In this document: in pieces, positions 53,276 to 61,358 of the stretch
How positions within the stretch are numbered: the first letter of the stretch is position 1
Layout: the number at the start of each line of letters is the position of its first letter
Assembly: GCF_039503195.1 (NCBI RefSeq)
Contig: NZ_JBCJKP010000001.1
Coordinates: 1,674,001-1,738,000, forward strand
Length of the DNA: 64,000 nucleotides
Direction of reading: 5' to 3'
Source of the DNA: Streptomyces mirabilis
Lineage (GTDB): Bacteria > Actinomycetota > Actinomycetes > Streptomycetales > Streptomycetaceae
The notes under the pieces: generated by a model
Told to the model about the DNA's origin: nothing
Databases searched by the model: none
The model's input: the letters and a program-made list of their open reading frames with translations, nothing else
Translations under genes and position numbers: made by a program

Positions 53276-54667
53276 CTAGACCAAGGGTCCGCCCGCCTCC
53301 CCTAGCGCCCGTGCGCGCGCCTCCGGGTGGTGGACGTAGGCCGGATGCCGTTCCACGGTCTCGTAGGTGCGGTGGAAGACGGGGGTGGCGCTGCCGGAGA
53401 TGGGCGGCACGATCCACGACCAGTCCGCGCCGACCCGGCGGCCCTTGCGCTCCTCGCGGCCGAGGTGGGTGAGGAAGCGCCGGGACTCGGTGTGGTGGTC
53501 GGTGACGGTGACGCCCGCGTGGTCGAAGGAGTGCAGGACGGAGCGGTTGAGTTCGACGAGCGCGCGGTCCTTCCACAGCGAGCGGTCGGTGCGGGTGTCG
53601 AGGCCCAGGCGGTCGGCGAGGTAGGGCAGGAGGTTGTAGCGGTCGGTGTCGGCGAGATTGCGGGCGCCTATCTCGGTGCCCATGTACCAGCCGTTGAACG
53701 GGGCCGCCGGATAACAGATGCCGCCGATCTCCAGGCACATGTTGGCGAGCGCGGGCACCGCGTGCCAGCGCAGTCCGAGCGAGCGCCACCAGGTGTATTC
53801 GGGGTGGGCGAGCTCCACTTCGAGCACCGCGTCCTGCGGCAGCGTGAACCAGCGGGGTCGCTCGTCGGGCTTGCCGTCGGCGCCCTGGACCACCAGCGGC
53901 AGGACGTCGAACGGGGTGCCGGGGCCGCCGGGCCAGCCGAGCCGCCGGGCCAGCGCGGTGAGGCCCGCGTTGCGCGGATCGCCGGTCACGCCACCGTCCG
54001 GGCGGGCGTAACCGGCGTAGCGGATGAGCTGTTCGTTCCAGATCCGTGGCCCCGGGCGCCCCGGCCGGTCGGGCGCGAAGACGGTGATGAGCGCCCTGAT
54101 CCGGCCCTCGCCCGCGGCCTCCCGCAGATGGTCGGCCGAGGCCTCGGCGACGTCCTCGGCCGTCCGCACGTCCCTGCGGTCACGGACGCACAGGGAGCGC
54201 CAGTACAGGCGCCCGATGCAGCGGTTGGCGTTGCGCCAGGCGACGCGGGCACCGAAGGTGAGTTCCTCGGTGGTGTGGCGGTAGGTGCCGGTCTCCGCGA
54301 TCTCGGCCCGCGCGGCGGCGATGCGCCGGGCCGGGTCGCCGAGGCGCTCCTCGGTGTGGCGGAGGGTGAGGAACTCGGCGGCGGCGCGCAGGAGTACGTA
54401 CGGCGGGGAGTCGTCGCGCGACGTCGGGGCGGCGGAACGGCCCGGCACGGGTATCAGGCGCCCGCCGAGACCCGGGACGGACGGCTCCGCCCGCCGGGAA
54501 CCGATGGCGTGCGGCAGTGCCGTCGGGGTCGCGCCGTGCGTCCTGCGACCTGCCGGAACACGGTCCAGCCAGCCGCCCGGCCCCTCGGCCCACGGCGTCG
54601 GGTGCCGCGCGCTCCCGTCGTCGCCGAAGCGCTCTTCCTGTCCGGTTCCTCGCGGGAAGTCCCGCAT
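53276..54667 (-). CDS. nos: Bacterial nitric oxide synthase, oxygenase domain
   Basis: A 463-residue heme enzyme that makes nitric oxide and citrulline from arginine. WRNANRCIGRLYW contains the heme-ligating Cys150, PFNGWYMGTEIGARN has the arginine-binding glutamate, and DTDRYNLLPYLADRLGL follows. No reductase domain is attached, as in other bacteria, so electrons must come from another flavoprotein; FprA at 2.5 kb would be a candidate by type only. About 85 extra N-terminal residues precede the conserved core compared with Bacillus NOS. ATG at 54667 follows GGGGGTGG. In plant-pathogenic streptomycetes a NOS (TxtD) supplies NO for thaxtomin nitration; no thaxtomin genes are present here. Confidence 0.93.
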   Translation of the reverse strand: MRDFPRGTGQEERFGDDGSARHPTPWAEGPGGWLDRVPAGRRTHGATPTALPHAIGSRRAEPSVPGLGGRLIPVPGRSAAPTSRDDSPPYVLLRAAAEFLTLRHTEERLGDPARRIAAARAEIAETGTYRHTTEELTFGARVAWRNANRCIGRLYWRSLCVRDRRDVRTAEDVAEASADHLREAAGEGRIRALITVFAPDRPGRPGPRIWNEQLIRYAGYARPDGGVTGDPRNAGLTALARRLGWPGGPGTPFDVLPLVVQGADGKPDERPRWFTLPQDAVLEVELAHPEYTWWRSLGLRWHAVPALANMCLEIGGICYPAAPFNGWYMGTEIGARNLADTDRYNLLPYLADRLGLDTRTDRSLWKDRALVELNRSVLHSFDHAGVTVTDHHTESRRFLTHLGREERKGRRVGADWSWIVPPISGSATPVFHRTYETVERHPAYVHHPEARARALGEAGGPLV

Positions 54668-54802
54668 GGTGCCACCCCCAAGCGGCTTGGCCCGCGGGCC
54701 GCTCCCGCACGGTCCGCGGGTTCCGTGCGTCCGATAGCCGCGGGGTTACCCCGCCCGGGCGGTGATCCACCCTCTACGTGGCCCGTGCACGTGACTCGCG
54801 TG

Positions 54803-56299
54803 TCAGACGCGAACGGGGTTCGAAACGCGGGGGTGCAGGAGGGGCGCGGCGAGTTCGGCGAGTGCCCGCTCGAGCCCGTGCAGGTGTGCGAGTACCGGCT
54901 CTTCCAGGGGAGGTGTTCCGGCCTGGACCGTGATCCGCCGCGGTTCGGGCGAGGTGAGTGCCTCGACGGCCCTCTCGACGCGCTCGCACGCGAGGGTGAG
55001 GCGGTGGTCGCTGGAGGCCACGGGGTCCGACGCGATGGCGGCGAGCCCCCGTACCTCCCGCGCGCAGGTGTTCAGCGCCGCGAGTACCTGGCGCGCCCTG
55101 CGGCCACGGGCGCGCAGGGGATTGAGGGGGTGCAGAAGGGGCGTGAGCGAGAGCCGCACCTTGTTCAGCACCGTCTCCAGCTCCGCGACGCGCGCCGCGG
55201 GGTCGGCGGCGCAGGAGCCGTTCAGACGGGCCGCCGCCTCGGTCGTGCAGGCGTGGACGCACTGGATCGCCCGCACGATCCAGGCGTCCGTCGTGGCGTG
55301 CGTGGTGATCGGCAGTACGAGCAGGACCGCCAGCGCGGCGCCGATCGCCCCGATGCCGGTCTCCGCCAGACGCAGCACGACCAGATGCTGGTCCAGCACG
55401 CCGAACATCCCGTACAGCAGTTCGGCCATCACCGTCACCGCGAGCATCATCCAGGTGTACGAGACCGCGGCACTGTAGAAGATGACGAACACACAGACGG
55501 CGAGCAGGGCCACGGTCGGTACGGGCGCACCGTGCAGGGGGACGACGACCGAGGCCCCGAGGGCGATGCCGATCACCGTTCCGAGGACCCGGCGGTAGCC
55601 GCGAATCAGGGTCTCGCCGCGCGAGGTGGTGTTGACGAAGATCCACCACGCGGCGCCGACGGCCCAGTACCAGCGCTCCTGGGACAGCAGGCTTCCGACG
55701 CCCAGGGCGAAGGCGGCGGCCACGACGGCCTGGACCGCCTGGCGGGTGGTGGGACGGGCGAGGCCCCGGCCGGCCGACGGGGCGGGCGCCCCGGCGGGCG
55801 GCATCCGGCGCTCGAAGCACCACAGTCCGAATCGGACCGCCGAGGAGGCGAGGAGGGCGAGCAGTACGGCGCCGTACAGCTCGGGCAGTCGCGCCGGCAC
55901 GGTGTGCAGGAACTGCGCCATGAAGAAGGCCATGAACCCGAAGACGCCGAGGGCATGGCCGCGCGCGCCCCAGCGCCGGGCGTACACACCGGCGCCGACG
56001 ACGGCGAGGAAGGCCGCGCCGCGCGCCGTCGGGTGGTCGTGCAGGGTGGCCGCGAGAGCCAGGACCGGCAGGCCCACCGCGGGCAGCAGCGCCGTCGTCG
56101 CCAGCTGTCCGCGCACCGTGGCGTCGGTGACCGTGAAGAGGGCGAGCAGCGCCGCGAGTCCTCCCGCGACCGCGCCCGCGAGGGAGGAGCCGGTCGCACC
56201 GCACAGGGCCACCGCCAGGCCGATGCCGAGGACGGCCCGGAGGGCGCCGCGCAGCCGCAGCCGGCCCGGGTCCGGTGCCACGAACACCCTCTTCAGCAC
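54803..56299 (-). CDS. FUSC-family membrane exporter (aromatic acid exporter type)
   Basis: A 498-residue membrane protein. Hydrophobic segments come in two groups, about residues 15-150 and 195-330, and the second ends in TRGETLIRGYRR-like family sequence (NTTSRGETLIRGYRRVLGT). This double set is the FUSC/YccS/AaeB plan. The C-terminal 150 residues are cytosolic helices. Relatives export aromatic carboxylic acids or fusaric acid. GTG at 56299 has GGGGCGGGGAAA upstream. A hairpin (56346-56370) and a TGAGCCATTGGCAC motif lie in its upstream region; the latter is shared with the Lrp gene. Confidence 0.85.
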   Translation of the reverse strand: MLKRVFVAPDPGRLRLRGALRAVLGIGLAVALCGATGSSLAGAVAGGLAALLALFTVTDATVRGQLATTALLPAVGLPVLALAATLHDHPTARGAAFLAVVGAGVYARRWGARGHALGVFGFMAFFMAQFLHTVPARLPELYGAVLLALLASSAVRFGLWCFERRMPPAGAPAPSAGRGLARPTTRQAVQAVVAAAFALGVGSLLSQERWYWAVGAAWWIFVNTTSRGETLIRGYRRVLGTVIGIALGASVVVPLHGAPVPTVALLAVCVFVIFYSAAVSYTWMMLAVTVMAELLYGMFGVLDQHLVVLRLAETGIGAIGAALAVLLVLPITTHATTDAWIVRAIQCVHACTTEAAARLNGSCAADPAARVAELETVLNKVRLSLTPLLHPLNPLRARGRRARQVLAALNTCAREVRGLAAIASDPVASSDHRLTLACERVERAVEALTSPEPRRITVQAGTPPLEEPVLAHLHGLERALAELAAPLLHPRVSNPVRV

Positions 56300-56345
56300 T
56301 GTTTCCCCGCCCCTTGAGCTCAGCCTGTACTTCAGGCATGCAAAA

Positions 56346-56370
56346 GGCGCCGCGGGGGTCCCGCAGCGCC
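56346..56370. terminator. Hairpin between the BaeRF and FUSC genes
   Basis: GGCGC and GCGGG (56346-56356) pair with CCCGC and GCGCC (56360-56370), with one mismatched pair and a GGT loop. It may end the BaeRF transcript or attenuate read-through into the FUSC gene, which follows on the same strand. Confidence 0.5.
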
Positions 56371-56428
56371 ATCGACCTGCCCATCACAGCATCATCGGGG
56401 CTGTTGGCTCAAGTGGACTCCCGAGCAC

Positions 56429-56442
56429 TGAGCCATTGGCAC
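56429..56442. promoter_or_regulatory. TGAGCCATTGGCAC motif upstream of the FUSC gene
   Basis: This 14-mer differs in one base from the one at 57774-57787 upstream of the Lrp gene. A related palindrome, ATGCCA-T-TGGCAT, lies at 56473-56485. Lrp-family regulators usually control their own gene and neighbours, so an Lrp site is a reasonable guess. Confidence 0.45.
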
Positions 56443-56484
56443 AGCCACCAGGCGGAGAGGGGAGCCATGTGGATGCCATTGGCA

Positions 56485-57636
56485 TCACTCCGGGTCGCCC
56501 GGGCGCGGGGGGAGCTCGAAGCGCAGCAGGGCCCCGGTCAGGTGCGTGCGCAGGTCCGTCTCCCTCTCGATGTGGCGGACCTCGCCGCCGTCCTCGATGA
56601 CGGTCCTCACCAGTTCCTCGATGACGTCGGGGACCTCGCGCAGGGCCTCCTGGCAGAGGGGGCACTGCTCCCCGGTGCGGGCGAGCAGCCCGTCACGGTC
56701 GCACACGACTCCCGGGGCGACGGCCTCCGCGTCCACGGCCAGCGTCCGGATCGCGGCCAGCGAGCCCGCCCACAGGGTGTCGTCGAGTCCGACCGTCGCG
56801 TGATGCTTGGTCGCGACGGCTTCGAGGATCTCGCCGACCAGCCGCTCCTGCTCCTGGTACGCGCGGTCGGTGACAAGGACGCGTACCTTGTCCCGGATGT
56901 CGACGGCGGTCGCGCTGTCGCGGTCGACGGTGAAGCGGCCGACGAGCCGGTCGTGCAGGTCACGGGGGAGGTACTCGATGAAGGCCGGCACCTGATAGGG
57001 GTGCCCGCCGACGGCCAGCAGGTCGAAGCCCCCCTCCTTGAACAGGCGCTTGAGCTCGCCGATGAGCCGCCGGTAGTGCCTTTTGCTCAGCTCGTCGGCC
57101 CTGTTGCGGACCCGGACCTCGTCGAGCCCCGCGGCGTGCTCGGGCACCCGCAGCGTCCGGTCGCGGATCGCCTCCAGCTCCCGGACCTCGTCGAGGTGGT
57201 ACTCCCAGACCTGTGCGGTGGCCTCGTCCACGACGACCGCGCAGGTGCGGTCGTACTCGTCGAGCACCGCCAGCATCGGTCGGACGTAGGGGTCCGCGTC
57301 CACCACGACGCGTTCGTGGGTGGCGCGCGGCAGCCACACCTCCTCGTAGACACCGTGGCCAGTGCAGGAGAAGACGACGACGGTCCCGGGCCGTTGGGGT
57401 TCCTCGCCGAGCCTCCGCTCGATCTTCGCGATGTCGTCGCCCAGCGAGAGCCGTGCGGCGTGCTCCAGCGAGCGGTCGCCCGCGAGCGGCCTGATGCCTT
57501 CCAGCAGACTGGCCAGCCGGGCCCGGTACGTACGACGGCCGGGCCGGTCCGGTTCCACCGGAAGGTAGAGGGAGACGAACGGGAGCCCGTTCCCGGCGAG
57601 CCGGAGAATTCGGTCGACCTGCTCCTGCGTGATCAT
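56485..57636 (-). CDS. BaeRF family protein (bacterial archaeo-eukaryotic release factor-like)
   Basis: A 383-residue protein of the eRF1/Vms1-like BaeRF superfamily. FVSLYLPVEPDRPGRRTYRARL opens the first domain, DRTCAVVVDEATAQVWEYHL the second with its central strand, and DLLAVGGHPYQVPAFIEYLP plus RDLHDRLVGRFTVDRDSA the third. CPLCQEALREVPD near the C-terminus contains two cysteines that could bind zinc. Relatives are thought to act on stalled ribosomes or peptidyl-tRNA, but most bacterial members are untested. ATG at 57636 is the natural start. It is divergent from the Lrp gene. Confidence 0.78.
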   Translation of the reverse strand: MITQEQVDRILRLAGNGLPFVSLYLPVEPDRPGRRTYRARLASLLEGIRPLAGDRSLEHAARLSLGDDIAKIERRLGEEPQRPGTVVVFSCTGHGVYEEVWLPRATHERVVVDADPYVRPMLAVLDEYDRTCAVVVDEATAQVWEYHLDEVRELEAIRDRTLRVPEHAAGLDEVRVRNRADELSKRHYRRLIGELKRLFKEGGFDLLAVGGHPYQVPAFIEYLPRDLHDRLVGRFTVDRDSATAVDIRDKVRVLVTDRAYQEQERLVGEILEAVATKHHATVGLDDTLWAGSLAAIRTLAVDAEAVAPGVVCDRDGLLARTGEQCPLCQEALREVPDVIEELVRTVIEDGGEVRHIERETDLRTHLTGALLRFELPPRPGDPE

Positions 57637-57773
57637 CGTCGCTCCTCGCCGCTCCTCGAGCCCTGCGCCACCCCTCCAGGTAACGCGGTGGGCGGCGCAC
57701 CGGCAAACGCGGCGCGGCGGACACAGTGAGCGGGAGGGGTGAACCGGCCCACCCCACCGGGCTCCCGGCGGGC

Positions 57774-57787
57774 TGAGCCATTGGTAC
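57774..57787 (+). promoter_or_regulatory. TGAGCCATTGGTAC motif upstream of the Lrp gene
   Basis: It lies 43 bp before the ATG at 57831, in the divergent region with the BaeRF gene, and matches the site at 56429-56442 in 13 of 14 bases. Confidence 0.45.
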
Positions 57788-57830
57788 GGTCGAAGAAGAT
57801 CAGCCCAGGCGGCAGGGAGGCCGGTGGATC

Positions 57831-58307
57831 ATGGCCGTGGACGAACTCGACACCCGCATCCTGCGGCTGCTGCTGGAGCAACCGCGTACCAGCGTGCGCG
57901 AGTACGCCCGCATGCTCGGTGTCGCCCGCGGCACGCTCCAGGCCCGCCTCGACCGGCTGGAACGGGACGGGGTGATCACCGGTACGGGCCCCTCGCTGTC
58001 CCCCGCGGCGCTCGGCCACCCCGTCCTCGCCTTCGTACACATCGAGGTCACGCAGGGCCACCTCGACGAGGTCGGCGACGCGCTGGCCGCCGTACCTGAG
58101 ATCATCGAGGCGTTCTCGATCACGGGCGGCGGCGATCTGCTCACCCGGGTCGTGGCGCGCGACAACGCCCACCTGGAGGACGTGATCCAGGCGCTCATCA
58201 GCATGCCCGGCGTCGTCCGCACCCGCACCGAGGTGGCACTGCGCGAGCGGGTTCCGCACCGGGTGCTGCCGCTGGTGGAGTCGATCGGGCGAGCGGCGAG
58301 AAGCTGA
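57831..58307 (+). CDS. Lrp/AsnC-family transcriptional regulator
   Basis: A 158-residue regulator. The helix-turn-helix spans DELDTRILRLLLEQPRTS and ARMLGVARGTLQARLDRLERDG, and the rest is the RAM ligand-binding domain (AFVHIEVTQGHLDEVGDAL; SITGGGDLLTRVVARD). Family members form octamers and respond to amino acids or aromatic acids. ATG at 57831 starts directly before the first helix. The divergent BaeRF and the FUSC exporter beyond it are candidate targets, since a near-identical motif stands upstream of the FUSC gene and of this one. The HAD gene follows 54 bp downstream on the same strand. Confidence 0.92.
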   Translation: MAVDELDTRILRLLLEQPRTSVREYARMLGVARGTLQARLDRLERDGVITGTGPSLSPAALGHPVLAFVHIEVTQGHLDEVGDALAAVPEIIEAFSITGGGDLLTRVVARDNAHLEDVIQALISMPGVVRTRTEVALRERVPHRVLPLVESIGRAARS

Positions 58308-58361
58308 CGGTGGCACGGGGGTGATCGGCCGCGCTCGGCCTCGCTTGGCATCCTGGACCCC

Positions 58362-59057
58362 ATGAGCACGCTCGGCCGCACTTCGGTCATCTTCGATCTC
58401 GACGGCACACTCGTGGACAGCGAGCCGAACTATTTCGAGGCCGGCCGCCAGACGCTCGCCGAGCAGGGCATCACCGACTTCACCTGGGCCGAGCACGAGC
58501 GCTACGTCGGCATCAGCACCCGGGAGACGGTGGTGCTCTGGAAGGAGCGCTACGGCTTGCGGTCCCCACTGGACGCCCTGCTCGCCGACATGAACCGCCG
58601 CTATCTGGAGCTGGCCCGCGCCGCCACGCACGTGTACCCGGAGATGCGGAAGTTCGTGGAACTGCTGGCCGCCGAGGGCGCCTCGATGGCCGTGGCCTCG
58701 GGCTCCGCACCCGCCGCCATCGAGGCGATCCTGACGGGCACCGGCCTGGCCGCCCATCTGACGACCGTCGTGTCGGCCGACGAGGTCGCGCACGGCAAGC
58801 CCGCCCCGGACGTCTTCCTCGAAGCGGCGCGCCGTCTGGAGGCCGACCCGGCGGACTGCGTGGTCCTGGAGGACGCCGCTCCGGGCGCCGCCGCCGCACA
58901 CGCGGCCGGGATGCGCTGCATCGCCGTCCCGTACGTCGCCGCACAGGCCGACGACCCGGCGTTCGCCACGGCGGGTCTGCTGCTGCGCGGCGGTCAGCGC
59001 GAGTTCACCGCACAGACCGCGTACGACTGGCTCGCGCGAGCGGCCTCGGCTTCCTGA
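58362..59057 (+). CDS. HAD-superfamily phosphatase, beta-phosphoglucomutase-like
   Basis: A 231-residue hydrolase. The catalytic FDLDGTLVDSEPNYFE has nucleophile Asp12 and acid/base Asp14; VASGSAPAAIEAIL is motif II, GKPAPDVFLEAARRL motif III, and VLEDAAPGAAAAHAAGM motif IV. A helical cap lies between motifs I and II. These fit phosphoglucomutase or small sugar-phosphate phosphatases. ATG at 58362 opens the Rossmann strand. It is probably in one transcript with the Lrp gene. Its stop lies within the left arm of an inverted repeat shared with the converging reductase gene. Confidence 0.9.
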   Translation: MSTLGRTSVIFDLDGTLVDSEPNYFEAGRQTLAEQGITDFTWAEHERYVGISTRETVVLWKERYGLRSPLDALLADMNRRYLELARAATHVYPEMRKFVELLAAEGASMAVASGSAPAAIEAILTGTGLAAHLTTVVSADEVAHGKPAPDVFLEAARRLEADPADCVVLEDAAPGAAAAHAAGMRCIAVPYVAAQADDPAFATAGLLLRGGQREFTAQTAYDWLARAASAS

Positions 59058-59106
59058 GCCACGGCCACACCGCGACGACGTGCGGTCTCCGGCGCCGGCT
59101 CAGGAA
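59051..59106. terminator. Inverted repeat containing both stop codons of a convergent pair
   Basis: TTCCTGAGCC (59051-59060) and GGCTCAGGAA (59097-59106) are perfect 10-bp arms, 36 bases apart, with a smaller ACCGC/GCGGT pair inside. The HAD stop lies in the left arm and the reductase stop in the right arm. It should fold in both transcripts and end them. Confidence 0.65.
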
Positions 59107-60032
59107 ACATGCAGCACGATCTTGCCCCGGCGGTGGCCCTGTTCCAGTGCCGCGTACGCCTGCGCGGTCTCGGCGAGGGGGAAGACGCGGTCGACGGGCG
59201 GAGTCAGTTCGCCGTCCGCGACCAGGCGGGACAGCTCCTCCAGCCCGGAGCGGTCCGGTTCCACGACGAAGAACCTGCCGCCCTCCTTCGTGGCGTCGGG
59301 CGGGGCGACGATGCTCACCAGACGACCGCCGGGACGCAACACCTGCCAGGAGCGCTCCTGGGTGTCGCCGCCGACGGTGTCGAAGACCAGGTCGACGTCC
59401 TTGACCTGCTCCTCGAAGCGCCCGCTCCGGTAGTCGACGACCTGCTCGGCGCCCAGCCCGCGTACGAAATCGGCGGCTTCGGCGCCGGCCGTCGCGGTGA
59501 CCGCGGCACCGAGCGCGACCGCGACCTGCACCGCGAAGGAGCCCACCCCGCCCGCACCGCCCTGCACCAGCACCCGGGCACCGGGGCGCAGGCCGCCGTG
59601 CACGACCAGGCCCTGCCAGGCCGTCAGCCCGGCCAGCGGCAGCGCCGCCGCGTGGTCGTGGTCGAGCCGGGCCGGCTTGGCGGCGAGTACGGCCGCGGGG
59701 ACGGCGACGAACTCCGCCGCGGCCCCGTCCCGGGTGAACGGGATCAGCCCGTACACCTCGTCGCCGACCTTCCAGTCCGACACCTCGGGGCCGAGCTCGG
59801 CGACGACACCCGACACCTCCTTGGACGGCACGATGGGCACCCGCTCGCTGCCGCTGCCGTCGAGGCTGTCGGTCCAGGTCGCGTCCCAGACCAGTTCGTC
59901 CGGCGTGATGGACGCGGACCGTACCCCGACCAGGACCTCTCCGGGGCCCGGCACCGGGCGCGGGGCGAGCTCGTACGTCAGCTGCTCGGGGCCGCCCCGT
60001 CGGTGGCCGCGCACCGCGTGCATGGTGTCCAT
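59100..60032 (-). CDS. Zinc-independent NADPH:quinone oxidoreductase (medium-chain reductase)
   Basis: A 310-residue reductase. RPVPGPGEVLVGVRSASI is the N-terminal GroES-like part, VLVQGGAGGVGSFAVQVA the NADPH-binding Rossmann motif, and VDLVFDTVGGDTQERSW follows. The catalytic zinc residues are absent, as in quinone oxidoreductases. It would reduce quinones or enones with NADPH. ATG at 60032 has GGGAGG upstream; a GTG at 60122 would add 30 unlikely residues. Upstream on the same strand is xdhC, 99 bp away, so it may be at the end of that operon. Confidence 0.9.
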   Translation of the reverse strand: MDTMHAVRGHRRGGPEQLTYELAPRPVPGPGEVLVGVRSASITPDELVWDATWTDSLDGSGSERVPIVPSKEVSGVVAELGPEVSDWKVGDEVYGLIPFTRDGAAAEFVAVPAAVLAAKPARLDHDHAAALPLAGLTAWQGLVVHGGLRPGARVLVQGGAGGVGSFAVQVAVALGAAVTATAGAEAADFVRGLGAEQVVDYRSGRFEEQVKDVDLVFDTVGGDTQERSWQVLRPGGRLVSIVAPPDATKEGGRFFVVEPDRSGLEELSRLVADGELTPPVDRVFPLAETAQAYAALEQGHRRGKIVLHVS

Positions 60033-60131
60033 TCCAACCTCCCAGGTCGCGCCGGCCGGGCACCGGCGGTACCTCCAGGGTGGTCGACCCGTGCACCTCG
60101 CGCTTGAGTTGTCGGACTTCATGCGCCGTTC

Positions 60132-61358
60132 TCAGGCAGCCTCCCGCGCCCCGGCCGCGCCGGTCCCCCGCCCGCCCCCGTCGCGGTGGATCGGTGTCCT
60201 GGAGCCGGTCAGAGGAGCGCCTGTCCCACCCTCCCGGGCTGCGACGATCTCCGCCGCGATGGACAGCGCGGTCTCCTCGGGCGTACGGGCCCCGAGGTCG
60301 AGCCCGATCGGGGATCTCAGGCGGGCCAACTCCCGCTCGCCGAGGCCGACTTCGCGCAGCCGCCGCTCACGGTCCTCGTGCGTGCGGCGTGACCCCATGG
60401 CGCCGACGAACGCCACCGGCATGCGCAAGGCCGCCTCCAGCAGCGGTACGTCGAACTTGGCGTCGTGAGTGAGCACGCACAGCACCGTGCGGTCGTCGGT
60501 CACGGTCCGCCGGAGGTAGCGGTGCGGCCAGTCGACCACGATCTCGTCGGCGTCGGGGAAGCGGACCCGGGTGGCGAAGACCGGGCGGGCGTCGCACACG
60601 GTCACGTGATAGCCGAGGAACCTGCCCACCCGTACCAGCGCCGTCGCGAAGTCCACGGCGCCGAAGACGATCATTCGGGGCGGCGGCACGCTCGACTCGA
60701 CGAGCAGGGTCACGCCACCCGGGCAGCGCGCGCCGTCCTCCGACAGTTCGAGGGTGCCGGTGCGGCCCGCCGACAGCAGGGCCCGTGCCTCGGCCACCGC
60801 CGTGCGGTCCAGCTCCGGACGACCGCCGAGGCTCCCCTCGTGGGAGACGCCCGGGCCTCCCGCGTACGACGTGGACAACCGGGACGGGTCGGATGCCCCG
60901 AAGGAGTCGGACGAGCCGTCGGGGCGGACGAGCAGCACCCTCCCCAGCAGTTCCACCGGTCCCCGGGCCACCCGGGCGACGGCCGCCGCCTCACCCCGGG
61001 ACGCCGCCGCCAGCGCCGCCGCGTACACCGGCCGCTCAGGCGCGTCCGCGCGCACCGGGGTGACCAGGACCTCGATCACCCCGCCGCAGGTCAGCCCCAC
61101 CGCGAAGGCGTCCTCGTCGCTGTAGCCGAACCGTTCCAGCACCGTCCGGCCGTCCTGGAGCGCCTGAACGCACAGGTCGTACACGGCGCCTTCCACACAG
61201 CCGCCGGAGACCGAGCCGACGGCCGTGCCGCCGCTGTCGACCGCGAGGGCGGCGCCGGGGCCGCGCGGGGCGCTGCCGCCGACGCTCACGACGGTGGCGA
61301 CGGCGAAGTCCCGTCCCTCCTCGGCCCACCGGTTCAGCTCGTCGGCGATGTCAAGCAT
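60132..61358 (-). CDS. xdhC: XdhC-family molybdenum cofactor sulfurase/insertion protein
   Basis: A 408-residue maturation factor for xanthine dehydrogenase-type enzymes. The N-terminal XdhC/CoxI domain shows VVSVGGSAPRGPGAALAV and VGSVSGGCVEGAV, where the cysteine is conserved. The C-terminal Rossmann domain shows PPRMIVFGAVDFATALVRVG and YVGAMGSRRTH-like FVGAMGSRRTHEDR. XdhC holds the sulfurated cofactor and delivers it to the large subunit. ATG at 61358 overlaps the xdhA stop by eight bases, so translation is coupled. A Gly/Arg-rich tail of about 25 residues closes the protein. Confidence 0.9.
   Translation of the reverse strand: MLDIADELNRWAEEGRDFAVATVVSVGGSAPRGPGAALAVDSGGTAVGSVSGGCVEGAVYDLCVQALQDGRTVLERFGYSDEDAFAVGLTCGGVIEVLVTPVRADAPERPVYAAALAAASRGEAAAVARVARGPVELLGRVLLVRPDGSSDSFGASDPSRLSTSYAGGPGVSHEGSLGGRPELDRTAVAEARALLSAGRTGTLELSEDGARCPGGVTLLVESSVPPPRMIVFGAVDFATALVRVGRFLGYHVTVCDARPVFATRVRFPDADEIVVDWPHRYLRRTVTDDRTVLCVLTHDAKFDVPLLEAALRMPVAFVGAMGSRRTHEDRERRLREVGLGERELARLRSPIGLDLGARTPEETALSIAAEIVAAREGGTGAPLTGSRTPIHRDGGGRGTGAAGAREAA

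Noticed and set aside
53327..56317. Open reading frame of 996 codons on the plus strand
   Set aside because: It is antisense to the nos and FUSC genes, whose products have clear family motifs; its own sequence is low-complexity.
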